Under the pieces are notes generated by a model. It worked only from the letters and a program-made list of their open reading frames with translations, searched no databases and was not told the DNA's origin. From Lagopus muta (Eukaryota; Chordata; Aves; Galliformes; Phasianidae): DNA of 64,000 nt. Positions within the stretch are counted from its first letter, which is position 1; every line of letters starts with the position of its first letter. Made by a program: the position numbers and the translations under genes. This document shows, in pieces, positions 33,921 to 48,192 of the stretch. The stretch is from assembly GCF_023343835.1 (NCBI RefSeq), contig NC_064437.1, forward strand, positions 22,481,001 to 22,545,000, written 5' to 3'.

Positions 33921-36900
33921 AGTTGCTTCTAATATGGATATCGCTCCCTCTTTTCTCTGGCTTAGGAGAATTTGTACAAGTATTAACATTCCAACTTCAG
34001 CCATTTAAAAAGTTCTATGAATTAACGATGTGAAGAAGGATAGGAATGCATGTCCTAAGCAGTCAGAAGTGCTATTTATTCCTGCTGGAGAAGTGAAAAT
34101 TGAGGTAGAGAGGAAAGTCTGCAGTTAGGAGCCTCTTTCCTGTCCTGGCAGCATCTCCCCATGCTGGAGGGGTGCCTTCAGGCCCTGCCAGGGTGAGCCT
34201 CTTGCCAAAACATCTCTCCAGGGAGATTAGTCTGGGTTGCCCACTCTCCCTTACCAGGAACATTATCTTAATGCTTGTGGGTTGATTCCCTACTGAACAA
34301 CCATTTACGGCTACTTTTGGTGACTGTAATGAACTTATGCTGGAGACAGTATCTTATTGCAGCCTTGCTACAAGCTCTTTTTGTTGTTTAATTGTAGTTC
34401 TCTTGTTTATGGAAACAGAAAAGAAATATGCTTACCTTTACCTTTAAAAGAATGAGTCAGAGACTTGTGTAACTCATACAATATAATATTTTTTTCTTGT
34501 TTGTGGTTTCCTGGCTTCGCCGCACTAATTGCAGTGTAACCATTAGATGTATTTCCAGGTTAACTTACCTAAGAATTCATATAACATTTCATAAAAATGT
34601 ATTACTGACCAAAATATTTAATCTTCAGTTCATCAGAACAAGGCTAAAAGCCTTTCATAGAAGGAAACAGGGTTTGCAGCAACTTCCTTTAGCAGGAATG
34701 TTGACTTACCACCAGCTTTCCTAGCAAACCTATGACTAAAATACTGCAGTACTGCTACAGAAGCAGTCATAATGAACTAACTAGGAAGCAGATGAAGTAT
34801 GGGGACTTCTTTCTTTGGTCATTTACAGCAATTCCTCCCTTGCCCAGATGCAAGGAGTGCAACTCAGCTGCCAGCACCTGAGACCCTATTAATCTGTCAA
34901 GACTTGCAGAATACTACAGAAAGACAAACAAAAATTTGTCTGGATGGTGTGGGGTGTAGCCTGTTGATTCATTACTAGCTGAATCTTTCCTACAATGGAA
35001 ATCTCAAAAGAAGAGGGTATAGATGGGTATAGATGACATCTTTCCCTAATAAGAAAAGGGTAAAAATTGCAGATAATCACATTTCAGACACAAGTGTAAA
35101 ACAGAATAATAGTTAAAGGGAAATATGGGAGGGAGAACAATGGAAAAGAGCCACTGAGAGGGTCAGGAAGCAGATGTTGAATATAACAGGGCTTGCAGGA
35201 TGCTGTGATTACTTGTTGTCAATATATGTATGTTTAGAGGAGAATAGGAAACTGGAGGCAAGCTGCGGAGTGCTAAATTTGGCAAGCAGTTCTTTTGAGG
35301 ATTAAGTTGTCAATGTTACAATGCTTCTATTTAAAGCTAGTGTTCACTACATCATACTGAAATGAAGATTGTAAGACGAGGGCCATAAGGAATAGTGGGC
35401 TCCTGAAAAGCAATTTATTCTTTTTCTCTAAACAGGAATAGTTTTCCTCCTTTTTGGTAGGGAAACGGAAACTTTAGGAATAGGCACAGCCTTAGCAAAC
35501 TGCACCAAATATTATTGAAGACAGAACTGATATTTGATTTATGAAAAATATAGTAGGAAAAGGCATATGAAATTCTGCTAGATAATCCCTCATGGCTTGG
35601 ACAGCCCACACTGTACAAGCTCGCTCCTCTATGTATAATACATTGAGCTGACCTGAAACTGCAATAAATCTGGAAAAGGTACAGTACAAACTGAATGTAC
35701 CAAGCCACAGAATTTACGAAAAATTGCCTTATCTTCTGTTCTGTTGTATTTCAGACTTTCTCCCACTTTGATGCCAGAACTCAGTCGACAAAGTGTTTCT
35801 TAATGAATAACGAGATTTGGAAAGAAAATATTTGTACAGGCATCAGATGCCTTTTTGTTCCATCCTCTTTCTCTAAACAGATATTAAGGATTCACCACAG
35901 TTACACTTTTTTTGACAAAACTTTACTACTCCTTGTCCAGACACATTGCAGCAGTTACATTTAAAGAGAAAATTCACAGTAGTTCTTTAAAATCACCCCC
36001 ACTACCAACCAGTACGAACACCTAGCTTTGTTCACAGTAGTTATTCAAATGCTAAACTCCAGTCTTTCAGCAATGGTCTCCTCCTGGGGAAATTGTTTTT
36101 TATGATACCTCATGATGTTAGGAATCTATTCTTAGTCTGGGGAGGTTTATAGTTTTTGCTTTTCCTCCCAGTCCTGAGCTTTGTGTAAAAGCGTGCAACT
36201 AAACGGCTGCAATTTTAGAGAGGGCAAAGTGACCGAATAGCAAATTAAAACCGTGTGATTCAGACTTCTGAACTAAAGATCATGGAGATAATCACATGCA
36301 GGTCACATCACTCCCTACATAAGCACAAAGATCTAACTTTTGGCACCTGCTTTTTGGAGAAATTTGGCACAGGCTTCCTGAAGTGCAGCGTAAAAGACAT
36401 TGGCAGCTTCTCCAATGGGACTGTAATTGCTGTCCAGTGATACCCCTCTATTAAAAGAAAAACAAACAAGGACAGACTCAGATCATCGTATTTTAATCTC
36501 ACCCTCAGCATTTCCTCTGAACTCAGAAGGAATTGAGGCAGGGTTCTGCAATAGCCCATCTTTTCTGTAAATCCATGCTAAATTAATTAGCAGATCCAAA
36601 TGCTTTTCTTCTTTTTCCAAGGTTGATTATGCTTCAGTGCAACAGGGATATAGAGATGACTGTGGTTCGGTTGTTCTAAAAAAAAAAAAAAAGGCAGATA
36701 GTTCTCCCAGGGATACAGAGTACCAGCAAAAATGGTCTTTCTGTTAGTAATCTGCAATGGAATGGTTGTTTCAGGTTTCTCTAGTTCTCTAATTATGGTA
36801 CAAATGTCAAGAAGTCTTGCAAATTCATATTTAACACAATGTTTTCTTTGTGTGCTGAGAATATCTACTTGTAATGAAATGCAATGCTTCAAAGTAGAGC

Positions 36901-39900
36901 AAAGGATGTATCAGAGAACGTTATAGAGAAGAAATTACAGGAAAAATATGCTGTATTTTTAGAGGAAAATAATCACATCTAAAATTAGCCATCTGAGTTA
37001 CTTGAGTCAGGATGGCCTAACTTGAAATTGCTGGTAATTCCTGCCTTGCTGCAGCCTAACAACTCATACGGCAGCTGCTGCTGATTACTGTCTCAAACTC
37101 CTATTGGTTTGAAGTTGCCCTGAATGGTAAACAGGTGATGCAGGAACTTGTACTTGAGCAAGTAACTGCAATTGTATAGGGAGGCTGAAGTTTCTGGAGG
37201 CTTTGTGTTGAAGAAGGTGATGTATTTAGAAGAAGGGAGGTGTTTTTTATATTTTAATGTGGTTTCTTTTGTAGAGTGCATTTATGTAAGATACGTAGCT
37301 GAGTAATTTAGGCAGTGAGAGCTATGCTGAATTACCCATGTAATCCCCCAACAGGATATGTGCACCTGTGCAACTGAGGCAAAAGCAGTTCCTATAGGAA
37401 GCTTCTCCAGTACAGAAGATTGGACATCATCCTATAGATAAGTACAGTAGGATTCAATATGGTGATCCACGTATTTAAATAATCAAGCTTCACGAACTAT
37501 AATTGCTCGGATTTTATCAGAAGTTTCCTCTGGTTTGTTCTTGCATCACTTCAGGGAGAGGAAAGTGCAGACTGTGGGTTTTCTGCATCCTGGATAAATG
37601 CCACTTCCTTTACCAGTAATGGTAGCTGTATTTTAAAATGAAGGTTGTAAGCTCTGCACAGAAGACGAAATTTAGAGTAGTAAAGTCTGAGTGGATGCTA
37701 TAATGCTGTTCCAAGTATTGCAGTATTTAGAAGCAGTGTTTCTCAGGAGTGGACTGAGGTGGAAGTGACCTTGCTCTGCACGTATGCCAAGCTGTAGGGA
37801 AGGAACATTACTCTATTTGTCTGGGATTCGGTGTGTTAGTCTTGCCTACAAGGCCAGCAGCCCTATTCCAGGATTTTTTTGTACAACTTGTGAGCATCTT
37901 CAAGAATAGGCACGAGCTTGTGTCTGATTTGATCATGACTGAAGCAAGCTTGCTTCTTGCAGAGCACCCTGAGGACAATCCAGAAGTTCTTTTTAAGGAT
38001 AAGGTATATCAAGCCAGAATATACAGAAGTTTTCTCTTATCAGTTCTGCTTCCTCTTTGTAATTTCTATTATCTTTGATAAAGATTTGATTATAATAATT
38101 CCCATAACTGGTGAGAAATACTCTTGGGGAGCAAGAGTGTAAGTTTGGACCGCTACCAGGAGGACAGAATGTACTCCCTGCTCAGTAATTTATTAAAGCT
38201 AGTAGCATAGCAGGGCTTGTGGAGCTGGTGCTTACGGCCTGAATAGCAGCATTTCCCAGCACTATGCTCTTCTGTTCTCGTTGTTTTAAGCCCATGTTTG
38301 CACTGTGTCTGAGAAAAGATTGTAGCAGAGGTCTGCTTTTGCTGCCTGCTGTGCTCTGTGACCAGGGGTAATAATCAAAAAGTAGTGCTACTGGATGTTA
38401 GTCTGTGCCTGCTCCAACAGGCTTCTCCTTTGCTCTTCTGGCACTTAATGAGCTGCACTGGCTGCTTCATGAAATACCTTGTGTCACTGATGATGTTTCC
38501 TTGGACCACATCAGAAATAATAGCAATGATATACGATTGGGTGCAGATCTTGTGCTTTGCTAGTTCGCATGTAATTCACCTTTGAAATCCAACCTGGAGC
38601 TGGGAGTGCCTCACTTAAGAGCTGTAGCATTTTGATCACATAATGTTGTGTGTGAGATGATGTCCAACGTGGAAAATGCATCATATCCTTTTCAGAATGA
38701 ATTAAGGATGGCTTTTATTTTGTTACTGATGATGTAAATTGCGACATAAGGAATTTGAAGGTTTATTTTGTTGTCTGATTTGTTATTTCTGCAGTCACTT
38801 TTATAACATAATTATGCATACCTCTATCTTGATGAAGAATGCTTTTAGAACTCAAGAAAAATGCCATCAATGTTCCTGTTCCTTATACTTGTAGCTCTGT
38901 TACCCAGTTTGATTATCTTCAGATTTGGGCATTGCTATGACTTCTTTTATTCACTCAAAAAGTCATATTTACATGAAATGTAAATTTACATTTGCATATT
39001 TACACTACGTACAAGTGATGCTTGATCTTCCATACAGTACCAGTTGATTTTTTTTTTTTTTTCCTTCATTTTTCTTGTATAATGTATTTTCTGGGGCTGT
39101 AAACAGGGCAAAGGGTGAAAGAGAGAAGACATAGGTTCTTTCTTACTTAAAATTAGGATGCGAATGTGTTCTTAAAGCCTCTCATAAATTAACGGGTCAA
39201 AAAGGTCAGTGGGATATAATATTAGAAGTTTGCAGTAATGAAAAATCGCCACCAAAAATGATAATTATTGTGTATTTCTTATTGATGAAAATGCCAGAGG
39301 GTGTATTTCCCTACTTCCATCTTTTGAAAGCAATCATAGAAAATTGGTGTAGAAATGATCTTGATGTTGGAAGTACATACAGAAAATATACTGTATATTT
39401 CTTGCACATCACAGAAATGCACCTAGGTTTAATGAATTGCTCTCCTTCCTCACCTTTCTGGAAGCAATTTTGCTCTTGCTCTAAAAGCTGAAGTTTTACG
39501 TAATGACACATTTTGATATATTGCTATTATGTCACAGAAGATAATATCTGAGAAAGAAAAACAGAGCAACAGTAAGTGTCACAGAGAATTAATGTTCCAC
39601 TTATAAATCTGCAAGCAAATGTGAACAGTCTGTTCTGAAATCTTTCCTATTTCTGACATAGAAAGACAGCAAAACTACGTTGCTATGTTGCTGGATTTGT
39701 GAAGCTGCAGGACGTTGTGTGCATGATGTGTGCACATGGCTCTTTTGTATACTTTAAATGCAACCAGGTCTGCAAATGGTCTGAAGTTGATTCAGCTTTA
39801 CTGATCAGGACTAGGCTTATGTGGAACTACTTGCTGGTTGCACTCTTTCTCCTATGGCTGCATCTTCAAGGTAGGGAAATAATTCTGAACAGAAAACCTG

Positions 39901-42900
39901 AGAGAGATTGCACGAGTGGTTTTCTGAAGGCACCACTGAGCATGTGTTTGTGATACAAAGAGGTTCTCTGGCGTGTGGAGCTCTTTCCAAGAATACTGGA
40001 GGAAGTATGCCCCATTGACTGAGGACATGTATGGTTCTGTTGAAAGACAGACAAATGAATAAACAGAGTAATATATTTAAACAAACAAAAATGAAAAAAA
40101 CCAAAACAAAAAACAAGCACTCCTTTCTCCTAGCTGCCAGAAGCAGCACTGTTTGCTTTAATTCTTTGCACAGTAAGTAGCCCTTCTAATTTCTGGTTCC
40201 AGTTAGAGAGGCAAGTAGGTGTTGCCCATGTCACTCATGTTATTGGCTTTTCTCTTCCAAGTGCTGTAGCCTGTGTAGGATTCCCTGGAAATGTTAAGCT
40301 TGTTCTTGATATGAATTAATTACAGTCAGTTGCTCTTGAGCAGGGTTTTGGCTCATATCTGATGGAGAAGAGAACAGCACAGTGCTGTGCTGTATGCGAC
40401 AAGGAAATGACTGGGGCAATCTTTGTGTCTCATCTAAGAGTTTGGCAGATGATTCTTATTCATGCCCGTCTGTTTCTTGTGCACTTAAACATGAGGATGA
40501 CGTTCTCTTCAATTACGCCTCTAATTTTATCTGTGTTGCTGGATCCCTTTCCAGACAAGTATGATCAGTCTATGTAGTAATGGTGCTTTTTTTTTTTCTG
40601 CTTAGTCTATCACTTTCCTTTTATTTTCATGGAAACTCCTGATGGTGTGAGAAGGGAATTTAATGACATTCAGCAGATCTGTATGGTAAATAATATAATA
40701 TTTTATTTGTGGCAAATATGACCTTGATGTTTACTACAGTTAGAGATGTAGTTGCTGAATTTCAGCTTTTTTGCCCTTGTTTACCTACTTGCCAATAAGC
40801 TTCTAAAACCAAACATAAGAAGATTTTCTGTGTCTTTCCAGTCCTTTTGCCTTAACTTCTCTGCAAACTCAAGGCAAAATTAAAATGGCTTTTAGTTGCA
40901 AATTTTCACTCTTTTCCAAAATAAGTTTCTGCTCATCTGAATCCTGCAGCTGCCCTGGCTCCAAGCACTGTGTGTTTGTATAGGAGATCTGGCTTTGAAT
41001 GAGCCACTGTAGAAGCTGGTAGCCTGCATGATGGCTCCTGAGAAACACAGAAGTGATGGTTGTCGTTCCTAGCTTGTTCTCACCCTCAATTAAATACTGA
41101 TGAAATCTTCGTTAATGCTTTCATAATGATTGTTTTGGCTATTAGGAATTGTGCCCTGTGAGACAAGCTAGAAAGCCTGTGCTGACACTGGTGCAGTGAG
41201 CACAGTGCTTGTTTCCATCTGAAAGTGAGGATGCAGTGTGGGACTCCCAATAACCAGTAAGTGAACCCTGGAAAACATACAGCTAAAACTAAGAAGTGAG
41301 GGCCTCAGCCACTGCCAATGCCTTGAGCAATGTATGATTTTGAAAATACTGTGTTTTTTAATTATATTTTTTTATTGGAAGCTAAACACAAACCTGGTTC
41401 ATAAACACTAGGTTATCTCTGTTGCTAACGCACAATTGGATGAGCTGGGTCTTGGATCATTTTCTGATCTATTACTGGTAGACCACAGTTTTGGATTCAA
41501 ACAAATAATTGAAACATCAGAATTGCAGGAATCACATTCTCTTTCTTAGACCACTGAGCTGGCGCTGTGGAATTTCAACTTCATATAAGGGAATATTGCC
41601 ATATGAAAGTTTAGTTAGGTTGTAAAGTGTTTCAACAGTATCAGAGCAGGGAAATCTCTGGTTTTCTTGATTTGGTTCCTTTAAGCTAATTATTCTGTCA
41701 CCAGCGCAATGAGTCACCCAGTACTCTAAAGTTATTTGGTAATATTCTTGGAACACTCTATAGAGCAGTCTATCTTGAGAAGCTGCCCACTAGTACTGAC
41801 CTCTTACTTGGCAGGTCTGCCTCCTCTTACTCATTAGAAATTTATTCCAGCTGACACCAGAGTCATTATGCTTCTTTCTGCATTTTGTTCCTGGTAAACT
41901 TCTGGTCAAATACTGCTTTCCAAACCTGTGGTGTTGAAACCTCTCTCGGGAAGTGCTGTCAAGCACCCCTTGACAGATCTATGTGCAAAATTTAACTCTC
42001 CTGACATCTCCATGAGGAACAGCATCTCCAGTGACACAGTTACCTCAAAACTCCGGGGTGTTTGTGCACATAGAGAGAGGAGTGGAGGATGCAAAGGGAT
42101 GGAAAATGTTTACATGGTTGTGTGCGAGTAGTACGCTAGAATAAAAAGCACGTTATCCTGTGCGCTAGAAATAGCCTTGTCCAACCTAGCTATTGATGCA
42201 AATCCCAGCAACGAGTGGAGAGTTTCATTGGAAGTGCTCTGGATTTTACAAGGGTGATATTGACGTGTGTATTCTGCTCCCCTTTCCTGTAAGCAGTGAA
42301 AGAGCAATTGATTGTGCAAAAATTTCAAACTGATGATTACTTGGATGGGAGTAGTTTGATGGGAACAAGTGCTGTTGAGGTGAAACCCTTTTTCGTACCC
42401 TTTAGAGAGACCTGGATATCTCCCTTTAAATCATTACCAAGAAATTGTGATGGTGCAGAGTCTTGCCTTGTAAATGGCTGGTTCTATACAGTATACAAAA
42501 GGTGTATAGCCTCTGAGAAGAAAAGGACTGCCTCTGAAAAATCCCTTCAAGAACCCTTTTTGCAAAGACTTGTGCTTCCTGGATCCTCACCAAAGCTCAG
42601 GGCTGAATGCATCCTGGTGGAATATGTCTTCTATGTTGAGGATACTGTGCACTGTTGTTCATGTTGTCTCTTCTAATTGGAGTAAGAGCAGTGCTATTTC
42701 TCAGGAATTATTACTGTGGGTTTTTTATTTATTGATATTGAATGAAGGGCTTAGGGAGTACTTAATATTCAAAAATACTTAAGTATTTTACACTTGCATG
42801 TACAGTCTTTGGGGAAAAAAAAACTTGTTAAAGCTACAGAACTTGTGTAAGCAGTATACAGCTAATAGCTAAACTTGAAGGCTAACCTGCACATGACTTA

Positions 42901-45900
42901 AACGCACGTCTTTACTTGTTCTCTATAGTGATAGCTATGACTGGGACAGAGGAGGTTTTGTTTGAAGTAATAACCGTGCTTTGTCATGTGGTGAGAGAGC
43001 AAGCTGTTTTTTAATCATTGCTCATCAGATCACTTAGAGCCCCCAGACAGTAGATCAGGTGGTTGAAAATGTTGGCAATTCACCTTTCCTCTGTGCGCTG
43101 CCACTTGCAGTAACACCAACTAGACAAGAAGAGCTGGAATACCTCCATTAAGAACGCAGTTTATCTTCCTGTTAGTGGAAATTGGCACAGCTGTCATGCG
43201 TGTAATGACTAGAACGAGAGAGAACAAACAAAACAAAACATGCTATTCAGCTGGACAGTGATCCAAATGAGAAAGCTCATAAAGAAGGCCCTAAATATCT
43301 GGGGAACTTGAATGCAAATTATGAAAAACTCCCTTCCAGATTGCTTCCTTCCTGAAATAAGGGATCCTGAATTGACTTTTTGTGCTCATCATTTTGGGAT
43401 GTTATTTGCTTGCTGTATATGTTTCACTGGAGGGATAGAAATGCAGTTCCTATTTGTATAAAACTCCATTAGTTTGCTATTTAGGCAACACTTTTCAGAC
43501 TCCTATTGGGCTTGTTTTAGTTGATATTTTTTTCTCTTGTTTTATGCTTATCTCAGTGCTAATTCATTCATTTATGACTAACAGGTGGCTGGTCTCCAGA
43601 ATTCAGATATCTCTGGGAAAAAACCTGAAACAGAGCTATGCTGTGTACAGTAGCAATAAGACAGGAATAAGTTACACCTCTAGCAACATTTTTAAAGAAT
43701 CATTAAAAAGGAACACAAGTGACGCATCTTAATGAATATTTATTAATGTGCTAGAACAACACGAGCTGCTCAATTGGCTTCTGTGTGTTCTGTAATGCCC
43801 ACGTACCTATTACAGCTCTGGTTATTTAGCTATTAGCCACGTCACCTTCCTCCTGTTGAACAAACTGCAAGTCTTCACAAGAGGGGTAAATATGAATTTT
43901 GCTGTTAACAAGTTGTTCAGGCTGCTTTGTGTGGACTAGGCTGTGACAAGGCCAAGGACAGGCACAGTTCTGACAGCCTTCCAGTCTAATCTGGACCAAG
44001 GGATGGAAGAAAAGCAACTTAGTGTTTTTAGGAGCCCCTTATCACTGGTAAAAAGAATTCCTCTGAGAAAGTTGTCATAGTTTAATGAACCTTAGGCATT
44101 TTAATACAAGATAAGAAGTTCTAAGAATTGGATGTAGACAGGCATTCAAAGAGTATCTTCAGACTTTTTTTCAAGCTTGGTTCATTAACTGAATCCCACA
44201 CAGTCTTGACACTTCAATTAAAAGCACAGGCATGAAATGTACCTATAATATTAACACAGCCTTTTGCCTCAGATTTTCTACTTTCCATAGAGAGAGCCTG
44301 TATGTAAGAAAATGAAAAATATTTCTGCACAGAGCATGGTTAAAGTGAGCAACAGCAACCAAAGCTCCATGTTGCTCCTCCTGGGATGACTGCAAGCTGC
44401 TGAACAAAGACTTTCTGGGGGTGATGGCTTGGTATTCTGAACACTGGCTTAGTGTGGTGAAAGTAGTGTGACCGTTAGGTCAAAGATGAGTTATGCTTCA
44501 TGAAAACAGCTGTGCAGATGTCAGACTGGGAGCTGGAATGCCACTTCCTCACCTGCTGGTTGTAGGCTGGTCTTGTAGCTGGTAATTGTACCACAGTTTG
44601 GACAGAAGGAGTAATTACTCAGTTCTCTTACTAAAGGGTAAGTAGAGTTTTGGCTCAGCATCCTCCATGCCAGTTGTTTAGCTCTTTCTTGGAGATGTTA
44701 TGAGGTATCAACAAAGAATGTTCTGTAGGGGAAAAATAAGATCTGACACCTAGTACCAGCCATCTGATGATACACAAGTAATATCTAGTGTTCTGTTCCA
44801 AGAGGTTTGACTGCTGTTTGCTGCAGTAACTGACTGGCTTTACTGTGCTGTTCAAGAGGCTGACCAGCTCTGCAGCCACAACATCCAGTGGGTGAGTGAG
44901 TGCTGGCTTATCCTACGCAGAGAGCCTAGAGGGGAATCTACATCAACCAGCACCAAGTATACTCGATGTAACTGGACTAATCAGGACTTTAGTGATGCCA
45001 GGTGGGGGCCAAAGGAATTTAAAAAAGCCAAGCAGAAAACAAACAGTTCCCTGCTCAAAACCTCTAGAACTTGAAAGGTAAAGGAAGCATGCTGGTGTTC
45101 TACCTGCCCCTCCATCCTCCAATAGTGGTTATTGTACATCCCCATTCTCAACACTATTATCTGCAACTCTAGGAGGGTTTTGACATCATCTGTCAACAGA
45201 TAAAATTGCTTTATGGTTTTGGTAGATTAGTGGCTGACCAATATAGTCTGTATTGAACAGGGAAATAGACTTGCAACAGCAGGTCATGCAGATGTGGTAT
45301 GTTTGTAGAGATAACATCATAGCTGAAGTAAAATTTCTTCCACCAAACCTGTGGCTTACATACCTAAGAACCAAATTCAGGAGTTGAAACAAGATTAAGG
45401 TTAAGTTAAACAATGAAGTCAGACTTACATATTTTTAAACGGGGTTTTTCTCAAAGGATGAGAAAAGAAAAGGAAAACTGAAAAACAAGTACAAAAATAA
45501 ATCTTCACATATGCCAGAAGGGCTGGAACTGCTTTTAGTGCTGTTGATGAACCTATTTTTGGAGCCAAGTTTATATTTTGGGGTGTAATTAAATTATTGT
45601 GACAGATGTGTTACTGCTTTAATCTGTTAAAAAATGCCTTTCAGATGTCTCTAGTGGCTTTTAAAACAATGCTTGGCAGTAGAGTTCTTTTTAAAAGCAT
45701 GAATTAGAAAACAGAGAAAAGCATAACATACATGGTTACATGACAGAAATGGTGAGGTGCGTTGTGTTTTTGGTTTTCCCCTCTCTGTGGGGAGTTTTGG
45801 ATTAGCAGTACTGCCACTGAAAGCAGTGTTTCCAACTGAACATGAAGTGACTGACTGACATCGTTCTGTGAGTTGAAATAAATGCAGAATTGAAGAGGCC

Positions 45901-46603
45901 AGAAAGGAAATGTGTAGAAAAGTACAATTTGCAAGTCTGTGTTTTTCTTTAAGTGCTCTTTGTTTGTAAAGATACCTTTTAAACTCTCATCTCAACACCA
46001 TAGATGACTTCTTTTGCTATTCTCTGCTTGCCCAGATCCCTTTCCTGTTCAGCCCCTTTTATGGGTCAAGGTCAGCACAGCACTCATACAGGAATAAAAT
46101 GTAATGTACCTTAAGTTGTTCTACTTTACCTGAAAGCAGCTCCCTTTGTGCCTTTGCCTTTAGAACACTGCTTTGTGTTTTTTTTTCTCTTCCTCTTATT
46201 TTAACTCATGCTACAAGTACGGGTGCGTTCTCCCTTGTGATTCTGTGCTTCTTGTTTCTTCACTTATCTGAGAATCTATTCTGGGATTATTTCTGTGTGG
46301 TTGCATCTGCCATTTCAGTTGTCGTGCTGGAGTTTAAATAGGGTACGCTTTGTGCTTTTAGCTTCAGTGAACTTTATCACTTGCTGTCCACAGACTTTAA
46401 TCATGTGTTGATGTAGATTGCTATTCTGATCTTTTAGTTCACACTCAAAATTACGTTAATTGTAAGTAGATGAGCCGAAATGACAAAACTAATGATGTAA
46501 TTGCTTCTCGATAGAGCTCTTTAGACAAGGGACGGCAACGGTTTTAGTTTCCTCAGTGTCTCTGAGCACAGCATCTTCATCCTGTAAGATGAAGACCACA
46601 AAA
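33921..46603. other. Intergenic interval between RGS2 and RGS13, part 2
   Basis: AT-rich DNA with no recognisable coding exon. It contains the octamer-like cluster at 38967, single octamers ATGCAAAT at 42196 and 43312, and short A/T runs. The longest open frame (42296-42676, 126 codons, plus strand) has no known domain and no splice context and is treated as chance. No RNA gene was recognised. Confidence 0.55.
38967..38997 (+). promoter_or_regulatory. Cluster of four octamer-like (POU factor) motifs with an 18-bp palindrome
   Basis: ATTTACAT (38967-38974), ATGTAAAT (38978-38985), ATTTACAT (38984-38991) and the perfect octamer ATTTGCAT (38990-38997) overlap within 31 bp. Positions 38976-38993 (AAATGTAAATTTACATTT) are a perfect 18-bp palindrome. 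Octamers bind POU2F1/POU2F2 with the B-cell coactivator OCA-B. The position is midway between RGS2 and RGS13. A regulatory role is inference; AT-rich context makes partial matches more likely. Confidence 0.35.
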
Positions 46604-46965
46604 ATGACCCTCCCTACAAGGACAGCCTGAGACCTGGAGATGTTCGGCATAAAGAGGAGAAGGCTCTGGAGTAATCTGAGATGGGCTGTAATAAGGAAGG
46701 GGATGGACTCTTTAGCAGGGTCTTTGAGATAGGACGAGGGGAAACAGTTTCAAACTAAAGGAGAGAAGATTGAGATTGGATATAACGAACTTTTTTCCAA
46801 TAAAGGTGGTGGAGTGCTGGCACAAGCTGCCCAAAGAGGTAGTCAGTGCCCCATCCCTGAAGACACCCAAGATTAGGCTGGATGGGGCTGTGAGCACCTG
46901 ATTGATTGCAGGAGGTTTGAACCAGATGGTCTTTAAGAGTCCCTTCAAACACAACTCTAAGATTT
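46604..46965 (+). mobile_element. CR1 LINE 3' end, longer copy
   Basis: At about 360 bp this is the longest CR1 piece seen. It runs from ACCCTCCCTACAAGGACAG through GAGGGGAAACAGTTTCAAAC, GGAGAAGATTGAGATTGG, AAGCTGCCCAAAGAGGTAG, ACACCCAAGATTAGGCTGG and TTCAAACACAACTCTAAGAT. It is diverged from the copy at 6470, indicating an older subfamily. Boundaries are approximate. Confidence 0.85.
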
Positions 46966-47959
46966 TTTAAGACAAGGCCGGTTTAACTCTACAAGCAGGT
47001 GTGCTTTGTACATCAACCAAATCTATTTACGTACATTAATAAATCTATTTGGCCAAAAAATAACAGTGCAGATAAAAAAAAAAAAAAAGACAACAGCTAT
47101 GGAAAACTGATCAAGAGCAGCTTTACTTCACTGGCAACCAAAGGAATGTTGTGCTTCTATTCTGATGTTTCTCATGGGATCCAAATTGTCTCCTGTACAA
47201 TACTGCCCATACAAACATTTATATTACTTCACTAATATGATTACACATGTGGACTAAATATGATCAGTCTCATTGTTTCTGTGAATGGAAGTACAAGTTA
47301 GCAATGAGAAGACAACTTCCACTCTCCACATCTGGCAGACTTCAAATGGTTTGCAAGGGTTTTAGAAAGCTTGATGTTAGACGTAACGGGAAACAAGGCT
47401 TTTTATAGTTTTGTTTCTCTTCATTCTTTTTTAGCTCTTGTTATTTCTGGTCTTGCAGAAATAGTATACTAATTAAAATCATTCTGCCTTCTGAAGCCTC
47501 ATAGTTGTATTTTAATTGTGGTTTTTAAATGATTTTTTTTTTTTTTTCCAAATGGAATGTTATGAGAGAAGTCTGGAAAGTTTCTGATTTATATTTGGTG
47601 CAGATTGCTTCTTTAAATGCTTCTGCGTATGTAAATGATTAAGCCTGATTAGTTTTTTTAAACTGTGTGTATTAAACTCTTTCCTAATATAAAGATATAG
47701 AATCATAGTCTTACTGAAATAGAAGCTGTAATTTTTTGCCTTGATGATAGCATGGCTTAGAAGAACATCTTACTAAATAGTTGAGTTTTATCCATATTGT
47801 TTCTGCGAGAACTCAACAATTGTATGTAACAGCATAGTATTGGCATCCAAAACATTGCTGTGACTGATAGATTACAAACAGTACAAAATTATGCTTACGC
47901 TGCCCTTTAGGGTGTGTGGGCAACTTTCAGCTTGTGGGGAGAGGAGGTGCATGGTCTGA
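46966..47959. other. Intergenic DNA, nothing recognised
   Basis: AT-rich sequence between a CR1 tail and the solo LTR. It holds an A14 run near 47076 and a T16 run near 47533. No gene, RNA or mobile element is recognised. Confidence 0.5.
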
Positions 47960-47965
47960 GACTTT

Positions 47966-48192
47966 TGTTGCATTGCCTCCTACGCTACTAACCCTAACCA
48001 GGTCAGGACCAAATAACTGCACGTACACACCAATATGAACAGCAACATGTGTTTATTACACGTGAACTCTAGCTTATATAACCTATGTGCTTTGCCTATA
48101 CCCTAAAGGCACTTGCCACACATCAATCATAGAGCTGGGAGAGGGCCTATCGCGTCACATCCTGTGGGGGGGTCTCGCAGTTGCCTACAACA
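47966..48192 (-). mobile_element. Solo LTR of an endogenous avian retrovirus
   Basis: A 227-bp unit is bounded by the inverted termini TGTTG and CAACA and flanked by a perfect 6-bp duplication GACTTT (47960-47965 and 48193-48198). Read on the minus strand it has the order of a retroviral promoter and leader: TATATAA at 48074-48080, AATAAA at 48052-48057, then a TTGGTGTG-containing region. A 6-bp target duplication is typical of alpharetroviruses, and the post-signal region resembles avian leukosis/EAV-type LTRs from memory. No gag, pol or env sequence and no second LTR are present, so it is the product of LTR-LTR recombination. It is non-coding. Confidence 0.8.

Noticed and set aside
42296-42676. 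126-codon plus-strand frame
   Set aside because: No recognisable family, and its start and end have no gene signals; probably chance.
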